A stretch of DNA of 64,000 nucleotides from JBCBGF01 sp039820585 (GTDB lineage Bacteria > Pseudomonadota > Alphaproteobacteria > Rhodobacterales > Rhodobacteraceae): positions 29,091 to 93,090 of the forward strand of contig JBCBPV010000004.1 of assembly GCA_039820585.1 (NCBI GenBank), read 5' to 3'. Below are positions 17,527-26,082 of this stretch, in pieces. Below the pieces are notes generated by a model. The model made no database searches. It was not told the origin of the DNA and worked only from the letters and a program-made list of their open reading frames with translations. Numbering within the stretch: position 1 is the stretch's first letter; each line of letters starts with the position of its first letter. The position numbers and the translations under genes were made by a program.

Positions 17527-18363
17527 ATGGCTTACGTCCCCGACAGCCTGTCCACACCCGCAGCACCCACTGCGACGCCCGGAAGCGGTATCCTCGGTAA
17601 GATCTTCAGCCGCGCGGTGATCGCCCCCATCGCGGCCGTCGTCGTGTTCCTTGCGTTCTGGGAATTCATCGTCTGGGTTAACGACTGGCCCAACTACATC
17701 ATGGCCTCACCCTCGGACCTGCCTGCCGCCTATTCCCGCTTTTGGGATCTGTTTCTGATCATGGGTTGGCAAACACTTTGGCGCACGGTCCTTGGCCTCG
17801 TGCTCGCTGTCGTGGTGGGCGTGGCCATCGGCATGATCATGGGTTTCTCCCGCGTCATGCGCGAAGCGCTCTATCCTCTGCTCGTGGGCTTCAACGCCAT
17901 CCCCAAGGCCACGGTCGTGCCCATCGTGGCGCTTCTCTTTGTGGGCGCACATGATTTCAACACTGTGCTGATCGCCTTCATGATCTCATTCTTCCCCATC
18001 GCCGTCTCCGTCTCCATCGGCCTGTCCACGCTGGAACCCGAATACCGCGATATCCTGCGTTCGCTCGGCGCATCCAAGATGACGATCTTCTGGAAGATCG
18101 CCCTGCCCAAAACCCTGCCCGAGTTCTTCGGCGCCCTGAAGGTCGCCGTCACCCTCGCCTTCATCGGCACCAACCTGATGGAGATCGTGTCCCCCCATGG
18201 CCGCGGCCTGGGTGCCCTGTTCGACAGCGGCAAAACCAACGCCGATTACCCGCTGATGTTCGCCGTCCTTATCGCGCTCGCGTTCCTGGGCATCGTTCTT
18301 TACTACGTGGTCGTCGCGCTGGAAAAGATCTTCGCCGGCTGGGCCGAACGTCAGCCCGGCTGA
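17527..18363 (+). CDS. ABC transporter permease (nitrate/sulfonate/pyrimidine type)
   Basis: This 278-residue inner-membrane protein of the BPD_transp_1 family has about six helices. The cytoplasmic coupling (EAA) loop is YRDILRSLGASKMTIFWKIALP near residues 172-193. It completes the importer with the two preceding genes. A clear GAGG (17516-17519) precedes the ATG. Its last 13 bases, including the stop, are shared with the end of the opposing ATPase gene. Confidence 0.92.
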   Translation: MAYVPDSLSTPAAPTATPGSGILGKIFSRAVIAPIAAVVVFLAFWEFIVWVNDWPNYIMASPSDLPAAYSRFWDLFLIMGWQTLWRTVLGLVLAVVVGVAIGMIMGFSRVMREALYPLLVGFNAIPKATVVPIVALLFVGAHDFNTVLIAFMISFFPIAVSVSIGLSTLEPEYRDILRSLGASKMTIFWKIALPKTLPEFFGALKVAVTLAFIGTNLMEIVSPHGRGLGALFDSGKTNADYPLMFAVLIALAFLGIVLYYVVVALEKIFAGWAERQPG

Positions 18364-19481
18364 TCGGCCAACAACCACTCGCGCATATCCTGATCCTCTA
18401 ACGCGTATATCCCGCGCGACGGGCGCCAGACCAGGGATTTTTCGCGCAGGGCGTCAAGGGCCACCTGAATATCTGACGTGGTGACGGTTCGTTCCATCGC
18501 CTTGCTGATCCGTTGAAGGGTCTGCGGCACGAAAGGTGCAAACTCCACGCCATCTTCGGCAAGGACCGCAAGTACGACACGTTGTATTTCTGTTAGTTCA
18601 CCGAAGTCAGACGCATGCTGCTCCCAACGCCGCGCGCGCAGTTCGTCCGCACGCTCAGCCACCGTTTTGTGAAGGCCCGCACTCCCCTCGGTACTCAGGG
18701 CGTGCTCGCGTACGATCATCGTAAGCGCTTCTGGTTGATGGCCAACAAGGTTGAACGCCCTTGTTACATCTCCTTTGTCCAACTGGTTATCAGGCGCTAA
18801 CCGCTGATTGATCGCATCCACCAGGACCTGGATGTAGGTATCTCCGAGCTTGGGGAAATCCGAAACGGATGCACCGAAGAACGGATCCTTGTGCCCTCTG
18901 ACAAATCCCGCAAGCTTGTCGCGGTGTGATCCAGTGAATACGAGATAAAGGCGTTCGCCTTTCTCCCGCTGGTTCATCTCATCGCGCGCTGCTTTCAAAG
19001 CAAAGATCGCATCCAGTCCCGCCTTGGTGGCCAGCGCGTGTTGGGCCTCATCAATGATAAGCGCAACATCCTTTTGAGCTTTCTCGCCAATTGCCACAAG
19101 GGCGTCTTTCAACGTGCCAATGCGTTTGCTTGTGCCCGCCTCAAGATCAACCGTGACACCGCCAACCGAAATGCTCTTTGGAAGGATCGAATTCGTGATC
19201 TTCTCGGCCTTGCTGTAGAGATCATCCAATTCACTTGCGATCGCATCCGCGATCAGCAACCCAGGGTCCGCATCCCGGTCCGACCACAAATCAACGTAAA
19301 TCGGAAAGCTGCCAACTTCGATCAGATGTGGTATGAGTTCGCGCCGCAGAAAGGTGCTCTTGCCCGTCCTGCGTGGCGCGGCAAGAAACATGCCCGATTG
19401 CGTCCCAAGGATTGGATCGGGCGTCATGCGCTGCGTTAAGGCGACGGCAAGCTCTTTGCGGGGAACATAAAAATCGTCCAA
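18351..19481 (-). CDS. Orphan ATP-binding protein (STAND/AAA-like ATPase with C-terminal winged-helix-like region)
   Basis: The protein has 376 residues. It has Walker A APRRTGKST (about residues 35-43) and Walker B VALIIDEAQHAL (about 139-150). The order resembles the archaeal-type/STAND ATPase group. Residues about 300-372 look like a winged helix (VQVALDALREKSLV-like helix, then strands). The start is TTG at 19481 with GAGG five bases upstream; a TAA immediately before it excludes any longer frame. Composition is lower in GC than its neighbours (30 of 60 at 18721-18780). Function is unknown. Candidates are an NTP-dependent regulator or a stress/defence ATPase. Confidence 0.75.
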   Translation of the reverse strand: MDDFYVPRKELAVALTQRMTPDPILGTQSGMFLAAPRRTGKSTFLRRELIPHLIEVGSFPIYVDLWSDRDADPGLLIADAIASELDDLYSKAEKITNSILPKSISVGGVTVDLEAGTSKRIGTLKDALVAIGEKAQKDVALIIDEAQHALATKAGLDAIFALKAARDEMNQREKGERLYLVFTGSHRDKLAGFVRGHKDPFFGASVSDFPKLGDTYIQVLVDAINQRLAPDNQLDKGDVTRAFNLVGHQPEALTMIVREHALSTEGSAGLHKTVAERADELRARRWEQHASDFGELTEIQRVVLAVLAEDGVEFAPFVPQTLQRISKAMERTVTTSDIQVALDALREKSLVWRPSRGIYALEDQDMREWLLADQPG

Positions 19482-19545
19482 TTATGCCTCATTATGATGA
19501 CGACCATAAATTATGGTCGCAGTCATAATTGACCATAATTGATCT
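19482..19545. repeat. AT-rich block with repeated ATTATG/CATAAT elements and a 19-bp inverted repeat
   Basis: The block holds ATTATG at 19482 and 19491. A 19-bp inverted repeat lies at 19501-19519, with arms CGACCATAA and TTATGGTCG around a central A. CATAATTGA then occurs twice as a direct repeat separated by one base (about 19524-19542). The first copies overlap the likely ribosome-binding site of the orphan ATPase. The layout fits a multi-site operator, but no binder is known. Confidence 0.6.
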
Positions 19546-19597
19546 CTCTAAGTCAACATCGCTTGCGAATCTAACCCACGCGAACTACCTAAATGTC

Positions 19598-19691
19598 GAG
19601 AGGTTGGCGCGGGCAGGCACCTCGCCAACCCGGTCAGGTCCGGAAGGAAGCAGCCGTAACGAGCCACGCTTGGGTCGTTGTCCAGCCTCTC
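19598..19691 (+). ncRNA. ffs: Signal recognition particle RNA, small bacterial type (4.5S)
   Basis: The diagnostic SRP domain IV core GGTCAGGTCCGGAAGGAAGC is present at 19632-19651, followed by AGCCGTAACGA. The ends pair: GAGAGG at the 5' end with CCTCTC at the 3' end. This gives a roughly 94-nt hairpin of the Alphaproteobacterial type. It binds Ffh for co-translational membrane targeting. The ends are set by pairing and may be off by a few bases. A weak promoter-like pair (TTGCGA at 19563, TACCTA at 19586) lies upstream. Confidence 0.95.
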
Positions 19692-19694
19692 ACT

Positions 19695-20018
19695 TTACCC
19701 CCCTGCGAACCGCGCCCACACGATCAGACCAACCATCCCGGCCATCAGGGCAAGTGCCAGCCCAATCGGGATCCCGCTGAACCGTCGCGCTGGGCTGCCC
19801 TTGGGCCACTGCCGCCCCAGACCCCAGATCGCAATCGCCAGCATCCCGGCCATCCCTTGCCAACCGAGAAACGCGCGCACCCGGTTCATCCCGCGCACGA
19901 ACCCATCGCCCGCAGGCTCAGTCAACGTGAACACCGAAAAGGAATAGCCGTAGGCCAGAACCCAAAGGGCCGCCAGCCCGATCAGCAGCAGCATCCGAGT
20001 GTCATTGTCCTGCGCCAT
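19695..20018 (-). CDS. Small hypothetical integral membrane protein
   Basis: The 107-residue protein has three hydrophobic segments (about residues 9-27, 43-63 and 82-103). I chose the ATG at 20018 (MAQDNDTRM); the frame is open upstream to 20105 but those residues are hydrophilic and look like shadow sequence. It lies between ffs and dnaX. No recognised domain, so no function assigned. Confidence 0.7.
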   Translation of the reverse strand: MAQDNDTRMLLLIGLAALWVLAYGYSFSVFTLTEPAGDGFVRGMNRVRAFLGWQGMAGMLAIAIWGLGRQWPKGSPARRFSGIPIGLALALMAGMVGLIVWARFAGG

Positions 20019-20184
20019 CGCGTTACCCTTGACCGGTTCTGCCCCACACCTTACCGCACAATCCCACGCCGCCGAAATCACCCGGCCCGGCATCGCACCC
20101 TGCAATCACCCCACCTCCGGCGGAACCGGTGGACGCCGCCCCAAGCGAGGCATAGTTTCGGTAAAGACGATTCCCGGAGACGTC

Positions 20185-21930
20185 ATGCCCGACACCCCCG
20201 CCTATCAGGTCCTTGCCCGCAAATACCGCCCCGCGCGGTTTGCCGACCTGATCGGTCAGGACGCGATGGTGCGCACACTGAAGAACGCGTTTGAAGCCGA
20301 TCGGATCGCGCAGGCCTTCATCATGACCGGGATCCGGGGGACCGGAAAAACCACCACCGCGCGGATCATCGCCAAAGGCATGAATTGCATCGGACCCGAT
20401 GGCACCGGTGGCCCAACGACCGAGCCCTGTGGCGTCTGCGAACATTGTGTGTCGATTGCCGAAGGGCGGCATGTCGATGTGCTCGAGATGGACGCAGCCA
20501 GCCGGACAGGCGTGGATGATATCCGTGAGATCATCGACAGCGTGGCCTACCGCGCGGCCTCGGCCCGCTACAAGATCTACATCATCGACGAAGTGCACAT
20601 GCTGTCGAAGAACGCGTTCAATGCGCTGTTGAAGACGCTGGAAGAACCGCCAGAGCATGTGAAGTTCATCTTCGCCACCACCGAGATCAACAAGGTGCCA
20701 GTGACGGTTCTGTCCCGCTGCCAGCGCTTCGATCTGCGCCGGATCGAGCCAGAGACGATGATCGCGCACCTGACCGACATCGCGGGCAAGGAACAGGCCG
20801 AGATCGCAGAGGATGCGCTGGCCCTGATCGCACGCGCAGCGGAGGGTTCCGTCCGCGATGCGATGAGCCTACTGGATCAAGCCATCGCCCATGGCGCAGG
20901 CGAGACCACCGCCGATCAGGTGCGCGCGATGCTGGGCCTGGCGGATCGCGGCCGGGTCCTGGACCTCTTCGACCTGATCATGTCGGGCGACGCGGCGGGG
21001 GCCTTGTCCGAACTCTCGGCACAATATGCCGACGGGGCCGATCCCGCGGCGGTGCTCAGCGATCTGGCCGAGGTCACCCACTGGATCAGCGTCATCAAGA
21101 TCACGCCCGAAGCCGCGCAAGATCCAACCGTGTCCCCGGACGAACGCACGCGTGGATCCGCGATTGCCGAAAAGCTGCCGATGCGGGTGATGACCCGGAT
21201 GTGGCAGATGCTGCTCAAGGCGCTGGAGGAAGTTGCCGCCGCCCCCAACGCGATGATGGCCGCCGAGATGGCGATCATCCGGCTGACCCATGTGGCCGAC
21301 CTGCCCACGCCCGAGGAATTGGTGCGCAAACTGCAGGATACTCCGCATGCTCCGCCCGCACCGAATGGTGGCGGCGGGCGCAGCGCTGCCCCGGCGCCAG
21401 CCCCCGCAGCACCGGTCTCGCAAACGCCCAAGCCGCACAGCGCTGGTCCGGGCGGCACCGCCACCGCACTGGCAACCGCCCCCGACACAGCCCTCGCGCG
21501 CTACCCAACCTTCGACAGCGTGGTTGAACTCATCCGCGCCAACCGGGACGGCAAACTGCTCATCGACGTCGAAACCGGCATCCGTCTGATCAGCTACAGC
21601 CCCGGCCGCATCACCTTCGCCCCCGCGCCCAGCGCCCCGCGCGACCTGGCCCAACGCCTGGGCCAACGCCTGCAGATCTGGACCGGCGCCCGCTGGGCGA
21701 TCAGTGTCGAGGCCGAAGGCGGGGCCGAGACCATCGCGGAAACCCGCGACGCCGCCGACCGCGCCCTGCAAGCCGAGGCGCGGCAACACCCGATGCTGGA
21801 GGCGGTCTTCACCGCCTTCCCGCAAGCCACAATCACAGAAATCCGATCCCACGCCGCCCTCGCCGCCGAGGCCGCGCAAGACGCGCTGCCCGAGGTGGAA
21901 GGTGAGTGGGATCCGTTTGAGGAAGAGTAG
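20185..21930 (+). CDS. dnaX: DNA polymerase III subunits gamma and tau
   Basis: This 581-residue AAA+ clamp-loader ATPase has Walker A GIRGTGKTTT (49-58). Zinc-binding cysteines lie in GMNC and CGVCEHC. Walker B is IIDEVHML, and the sensor/arginine-finger SRC is in VLSRCQRF. The C-terminal third is a Pro/Ala-rich linker plus a tau-specific domain that contacts DnaB and the polymerase. The ATG at 20185 has CGGAGA upstream. I saw no slippery A6/G-type frameshift site and no assurance that a short gamma form is made. It is followed by ybaB and recR in the usual order. Confidence 0.96.
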   Translation: MPDTPAYQVLARKYRPARFADLIGQDAMVRTLKNAFEADRIAQAFIMTGIRGTGKTTTARIIAKGMNCIGPDGTGGPTTEPCGVCEHCVSIAEGRHVDVLEMDAASRTGVDDIREIIDSVAYRAASARYKIYIIDEVHMLSKNAFNALLKTLEEPPEHVKFIFATTEINKVPVTVLSRCQRFDLRRIEPETMIAHLTDIAGKEQAEIAEDALALIARAAEGSVRDAMSLLDQAIAHGAGETTADQVRAMLGLADRGRVLDLFDLIMSGDAAGALSELSAQYADGADPAAVLSDLAEVTHWISVIKITPEAAQDPTVSPDERTRGSAIAEKLPMRVMTRMWQMLLKALEEVAAAPNAMMAAEMAIIRLTHVADLPTPEELVRKLQDTPHAPPAPNGGGGRSAAPAPAPAAPVSQTPKPHSAGPGGTATALATAPDTALARYPTFDSVVELIRANRDGKLLIDVETGIRLISYSPGRITFAPAPSAPRDLAQRLGQRLQIWTGARWAISVEAEGGAETIAETRDAADRALQAEARQHPMLEAVFTAFPQATITEIRSHAALAAEAAQDALPEVEGEWDPFEEE

Positions 21931-21939
21931 GAGAACACG

Positions 21940-22284
21940 ATGTTCAAAGGACTTGGTGGACTGGGCGACATGGGCAAAATGATGAAAGCCGCCCAGGAGA
22001 TGCAGACCAAAATGGCCGAGCTGCAGGACAGTCTCGATAACATTTCGGTCACTGGCGAGTCCGGGGCCGGGCTGGTCAAGGCGACCGCGACGGCCAAGGG
22101 CGAGTTGACGGCGCTGGATATCGACCCGTCGATCTTCAATGCCGACGAAAAGGAAGTGGTCGAGGATCTGATCCTGGCCGCGATCAAGGATGCCCAGGTC
22201 AAGGCGCAGGACCGCAGCCAGCAAGAAATGGCCAAGCTGACCGAGGAACTGGGCCTGCCCGCCGATATGAAGATGCCGTTCTAG
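21940..22284 (+). CDS. YbaB/EbfC family nucleoid-associated protein
   Basis: The 114-residue protein starts with MFKGLGGLGDMGKMMKAAQEMQ, the N-terminal helix of YbaB/EbfC proteins. The conserved VKATATAKGELTALDIDPS strand block follows. Family members form dimers that bind DNA without strict sequence specificity. It sits 9 bp after dnaX and directly before recR, the conserved dnaX-ybaB-recR arrangement. Confidence 0.94.
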   Translation: MFKGLGGLGDMGKMMKAAQEMQTKMAELQDSLDNISVTGESGAGLVKATATAKGELTALDIDPSIFNADEKEVVEDLILAAIKDAQVKAQDRSQQEMAKLTEELGLPADMKMPF

Positions 22285-22292
22285 GGCGCGAC

Positions 22293-22889
22293 TTGACCGA
22301 CGCCCCCAAGGACATCGAAGCGCTGATTGAGCTGATGGCCAAGCTGCCGGGCCTCGGCCCCCGCTCGGCCCGGCGTGCAGTGTTGCACCTGATCAAGAAG
22401 CGCGGGCTGCTGCTGATGCCGCTCGCCGACGCGATGCACGCGGTGGGGGCAACGGCGCGCGAATGCATCAATTGCGGCAACATCGGCACGTCGGACATCT
22501 GCGATATCTGCGCGTCCGAGAAACGGGCCACGGGTGAGATCTGCGTGGTCGAAGATGTGGCAGATCTTTGGGCCATGGAGCGGTCGGGCGTGTTCAAGGG
22601 CAAGTACCACGTCCTTGGCGGGACACTCAGCGCTCTGGATGCCATGGGCCCCGATGAGCTGCGCATCCCCAAACTGGTGGACCGCGTGCAAAGCGAGGGC
22701 GTGACCGAGGTGATCCTGGCGCTTAACGCCACCATAGATGGCCAGACCACCGCGCATTACATCGCCGACCAGCTAGGCCAGGACATCAAGATTACCTCAC
22801 TGGCCCAAGGTGTGCCCATCGGGGGAGAGCTGGATTACCTCGACGATGGCACGATCTCGGCGGCCCTGCGCGCGCGCAAGACGTTCTGA
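22293..22889 (+). CDS. recR: Recombination mediator protein RecR
   Basis: The protein has 198 residues. A helix-hairpin-helix (LMAKLPGLGPRSARR) is followed by a four-Cys zinc finger (CINCG ... CDIC) and a Toprim domain with EVILALNATIDGQTT. RecR works with RecO/RecF to load RecA on SSB-coated DNA. The start is TTG at 22293 with AGGG a few bases upstream; there is no ATG that keeps the helix-hairpin-helix intact. Confidence 0.95.
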   Translation: MTDAPKDIEALIELMAKLPGLGPRSARRAVLHLIKKRGLLLMPLADAMHAVGATARECINCGNIGTSDICDICASEKRATGEICVVEDVADLWAMERSGVFKGKYHVLGGTLSALDAMGPDELRIPKLVDRVQSEGVTEVILALNATIDGQTTAHYIADQLGQDIKITSLAQGVPIGGELDYLDDGTISAALRARKTF

Positions 22890-22951
22890 GCGTCTTTACA
22901 AGCCCTCCCCGCGCGCCACATCGCACCCCAACAGATCGGAGAGCGCGCTAG

Positions 22952-24070
22952 ATGGCGATCAATGCAATGAAAGTGCCCGCGGGCGACGCGCTGGACGTTC
23001 TGCGCAGCGGTTGGGCGGCGCAGAAGGCGGGCAAACTGACCGCGTCCTATATGCTCCACGGTCGCCCCGGCGTTGGCAAATCCGAGATCGTGGCGCAGCT
23101 GGCAGGTGAGATCGGGGCGCAGCTGTTCGACCTGCGCCTGACCACAATCGAACCGCAGGATCTGCGCGGGTTGCCGTACTATGATCACGCAGCGGGCAAG
23201 ACGGTCTGGTACCGCCCCGAAGACCTGCCCGATGATCCCGACCACCCCGCGATTCTGTTCCTCGATGAGCTGACCGCCGCCTCCCCCTACCTGCAACCCA
23301 CAGTCTACGGCCTGTTGCAGGAACGCCGCGTCGGTCGCCACCGACTGCCCGACAGCGTGATGGTGCTGGCCGCTGGCAACGCGGTCGAAGACGGGGCGAT
23401 TGCCTATGAAATGGGGACGGCCCTGTCCGACCGGCTGATCCATCTGACCGTTGAGGCAAGTGCCGCTGACTGGCTCGCCAACTACGCCGTTCCCCGCGGC
23501 ATGCATCCCGCCGTCACCGCCTTCATCCGCACCCGGCCCGACCTGCTTGAGACGACCGAGGAAACACTCGCCCAGGGCCACATGATCGCCTGCACCCCCC
23601 GTTCCTGGACCCGCGTGGGCGATATCCTGAATGCCGTTTCCGACCGCCGACAACGCAACATTATGGTCGCGGGCACCGTGGGCGATGCGGTGGCCGCCGA
23701 ATTCGCGATTGTGGCCGATGACGTGTCCGCCACCGTGCGCGTGGATGAAATGCTGGCAGAGACGCCTGCGAACCGCACCGCGATGTACCCTGACACGCTG
23801 CACGGCCTGACCGCTTTGGTGCATGGCCTGGTGGGATCGCTCGACGAACCCCGTGCCGATGACGTGATCGACGTGATGGCGGGGCTGCGGGATCTGCCGT
23901 CCAAGCGCGACGACGCCGCCTTCGCCAAACTCCCACTGGCGGAGCTTGCCACCTACGGCTTCGAGGCACTGATGCAAAAGGGCCTGCGCGACGGCCTGAC
24001 CGACCGCTTCCTCGCCTCGCCCGCCTTCCGCACATATCTGGAAGAACGCAAAGAACTGGGCCTCGACTAA
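22952..24070 (+). CDS. MoxR-type AAA ATPase
   Basis: The 372-residue protein has Walker A HGRPGVGKSE (about 36-45), Walker B AILFLDELTAA and a sensor region with AAGN. It resembles AAA_5/MoxR ATPases, which act as metal-insertion or assembly chaperones together with a VWA partner. The partner is very likely the next gene, which begins only 2 bp after this stop. AGAGCG before the ATG is a weak ribosome-binding site. Confidence 0.85.
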   Translation: MAINAMKVPAGDALDVLRSGWAAQKAGKLTASYMLHGRPGVGKSEIVAQLAGEIGAQLFDLRLTTIEPQDLRGLPYYDHAAGKTVWYRPEDLPDDPDHPAILFLDELTAASPYLQPTVYGLLQERRVGRHRLPDSVMVLAAGNAVEDGAIAYEMGTALSDRLIHLTVEASAADWLANYAVPRGMHPAVTAFIRTRPDLLETTEETLAQGHMIACTPRSWTRVGDILNAVSDRRQRNIMVAGTVGDAVAAEFAIVADDVSATVRVDEMLAETPANRTAMYPDTLHGLTALVHGLVGSLDEPRADDVIDVMAGLRDLPSKRDDAAFAKLPLAELATYGFEALMQKGLRDGLTDRFLASPAFRTYLEERKELGLD

Positions 24071-24072
24071 CC

Positions 24073-25287
24073 GTGGCCCCGCGCCACTCCACCCGCGCCG
24101 CGCGCGCCCTGCGCAAGCTGGCCGAAGAGGATCCGGCCTTTGCCATGCTCTCGCTCTGGTGCCAGCACCGGGACGGCGAGGCGGACGCGCTGGCCGTGAG
24201 CGACGACACCACCATCACCTACGGCCCGGCGTTCGGCGCGCTCAGCCTCGCCGAACAGATGGCCACCGCTGGCCATCACATCCTGCACATCGCGCTCCGC
24301 CACGCCGCGCGCGCACGGGGGTTCAAGACCCGCTTTGGCGAAGCCTTCGATGCCGAGACCTACAACATCGCCGCCGATGCCGTGACGAACGAAGTACTGG
24401 TCGCAGCGGGCTACATCCTGCCCCGCCCCTTCGTGGCACTCGACGGTGTGCTCAAGGCCGGCGCATTGAAAGAAGCGCCAGACATCGCACAGTGGGATGC
24501 AGATCGTCTCTATGTCCGCCTGATGGCCAAACGATCCGGCCAGGGCGAGGGTGGCAAGCTGAAGGCCTATGCCCAGTCGCGCGGGTTCACCGAAGACATG
24601 CGCCCGGCAGGGGCCGAGTCTGTAGGGGGTGAGGCAGAGGCGGACTGGCAGGAACGCTTGTCCCGCGCGCTGGATGCCGGGCGGATCGCGGGGCGCGGGA
24701 TCGGCGTGCTGGGGCACCGGATCGCCGATGCCCCGAAACCCCGCACCCCGTGGGAGGTGATCCTGCGCGGGCTTCTGACCAAGGCCGTCACGCCCCAACC
24801 CCGCCTGTCCTATGCCCGCCCGTCGCGGCAATGGATTGCACGGCAGACCGGTGAAGACGCCGTGCCGTTTGAACCCGGTCAGATCCGCGACCGCCGGAGC
24901 CCGCGCATCGCGGTGGGCCTCGATGTCTCCACCTCCATAGACGCCGAGCGGCTGCGCCTGTTCGCCGCGCAAATCGCCGGGATCGGCAGGCGCACCGGGG
25001 CCGAAGTGCAGGTGCTTGTCTTCGACGAAGGCGTGCGCAGCCAGCGCCAGATGGCGGGGGTCAGTTGGGAGGAGGAGATCACCGCGCTCGATCTGGCCGA
25101 GGGTGGCGGCACCTCCTTTGTCGAGGTCATGGATCAGGCCGCAGCCCTTGATCCCTCGGCCATCGTGATCCTGACCGATCTGGATGGCCCCTTTGGCAAA
25201 CCCCCGCGCGCGGTACCTGTAATCTGGGCTGTGCCGGACGATCCAGCAGAACAACCGCCGTTCGGGCGCGTGCTCAGCTTGGCGTGA
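24073..25287 (+). CDS. VWA-like protein with N-terminal putative metallopeptidase domain (DUF2201-like)
   Basis: The protein has 404 residues and a GTG start at 24073. The N-terminal half resembles the zincin-like domain of DUF2201 proteins. The C-terminal part (about 275-400) is VWA-like with a MIDAS-type GLDVSTSI and later ILTDLDGP. Where a metallopeptidase would read H-E-x-x-H, this protein has HHILH (about residues 76-80), so peptidase activity is doubtful. With the upstream MoxR ATPase it forms a typical MoxR-VWA pair, probably a chaperone-like complex. The client is unknown. Confidence 0.8.
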   Translation: MAPRHSTRAARALRKLAEEDPAFAMLSLWCQHRDGEADALAVSDDTTITYGPAFGALSLAEQMATAGHHILHIALRHAARARGFKTRFGEAFDAETYNIAADAVTNEVLVAAGYILPRPFVALDGVLKAGALKEAPDIAQWDADRLYVRLMAKRSGQGEGGKLKAYAQSRGFTEDMRPAGAESVGGEAEADWQERLSRALDAGRIAGRGIGVLGHRIADAPKPRTPWEVILRGLLTKAVTPQPRLSYARPSRQWIARQTGEDAVPFEPGQIRDRRSPRIAVGLDVSTSIDAERLRLFAAQIAGIGRRTGAEVQVLVFDEGVRSQRQMAGVSWEEEITALDLAEGGGTSFVEVMDQAAALDPSAIVILTDLDGPFGKPPRAVPVIWAVPDDPAEQPPFGRVLSLA

Positions 25288-25324
25288 AAAATTAAGAAAC
25301 TTACTGGAAAACAGCGGCTTATCT

Positions 25325-25346
25325 GAAATTGCCAATTGGCAATTTC
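25325..25346. repeat. Perfect 22-bp palindrome between convergent genes
   Basis: Two 11-base arms (GAAATTGCCAA and its complement) meet without a spacer. The palindrome lies between the stop of the VWA-like gene (25287) and the stop of the opposing membrane-protein gene (25372). No T run follows on either strand. It could be a protein-binding site or a bidirectional 3'-end hairpin. Confidence 0.7.
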
Positions 25347-25371
25347 TGACGGGGCCCCGAAAACACCCGGT

Positions 25372-26058
25372 TCAGATTGTGGCCAATGCCGCCATCCGCG
25401 CATGGGCCGAGATCGTCCGGGGATCAAGTACCGTGTTCCGCAAAAACGTGCTTTGCGCGAAGTTCACGGTGCGCAGCATATCCTCGGTAAAGTCTTCATC
25501 GAACAGACGCCCGATCAACGCCGACTGCTCTGCCGCATCAAGGCGCACAAACACCGGCCCCTCGGCCCCGTCATGCTGCACCGAGACATAGGTAAAGGGC
25601 GGCACCCGCGCCATCTCGGATTGTTCCACCACCAGATGCATCTCGCCCGCCTCGATCCCACGGCGCGTCGCAAGCTCGGTCAACGCGGCCACACTGCGCA
25701 CCCGCAACTGATCCAGCGCGCGGCCAATCGTATCCTCATCCGCCAACCCCTCTCGCTTGTCCTTCGGGATCGACAGCACCCGCGTCTCGAAGATGTAGAT
25801 CACGATCAGCATCAACAGCGGCGCCTGGCTGATCGGCAGCGCCGTGCCCGGCCAGATCAGCATGATCAGCGGAAACGGCGTCAACGCGATCAGGTATCGC
25901 GTCAGCGCATGTTCGAAAAACAGCCGCCAGAACACCCGGTGGAACGGCCAGCCCTTGGGCAGGACAGACACACTGCGCCCGAAGATCTGTTTGGGCAGCG
26001 TGCGCACCTCAAGCGCATCGGGATTGGCGAGGTTGGGTTGGGTCAGGACAAAGATCAT
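25372..26058 (-). CDS. Hypothetical membrane protein
   Basis: The 228-residue protein has a hydrophobic hairpin about residues 50-90 (FFEHALTRYLIALTPFPLIM and the next segment). A soluble C-terminal domain of mixed charge follows. I recognise no family. It lies 24 bp downstream of the enolase-superfamily gene on the same strand and may be co-transcribed with it. Confidence 0.7.
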   Translation of the reverse strand: MIFVLTQPNLANPDALEVRTLPKQIFGRSVSVLPKGWPFHRVFWRLFFEHALTRYLIALTPFPLIMLIWPGTALPISQAPLLMLIVIYIFETRVLSIPKDKREGLADEDTIGRALDQLRVRSVAALTELATRRGIEAGEMHLVVEQSEMARVPPFTYVSVQHDGAEGPVFVRLDAAEQSALIGRLFDEDFTEDMLRTVNFAQSTFLRNTVLDPRTISAHARMAALATI

Positions 26059-26082
26059 CGGCGGCTCCGTGCCCGCAGGGAT

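Noticed and set aside
20185..21930. Programmed frameshift site in dnaX producing a short gamma subunit
   Set aside because: No A-rich slippery heptamer with a following stem was visible.
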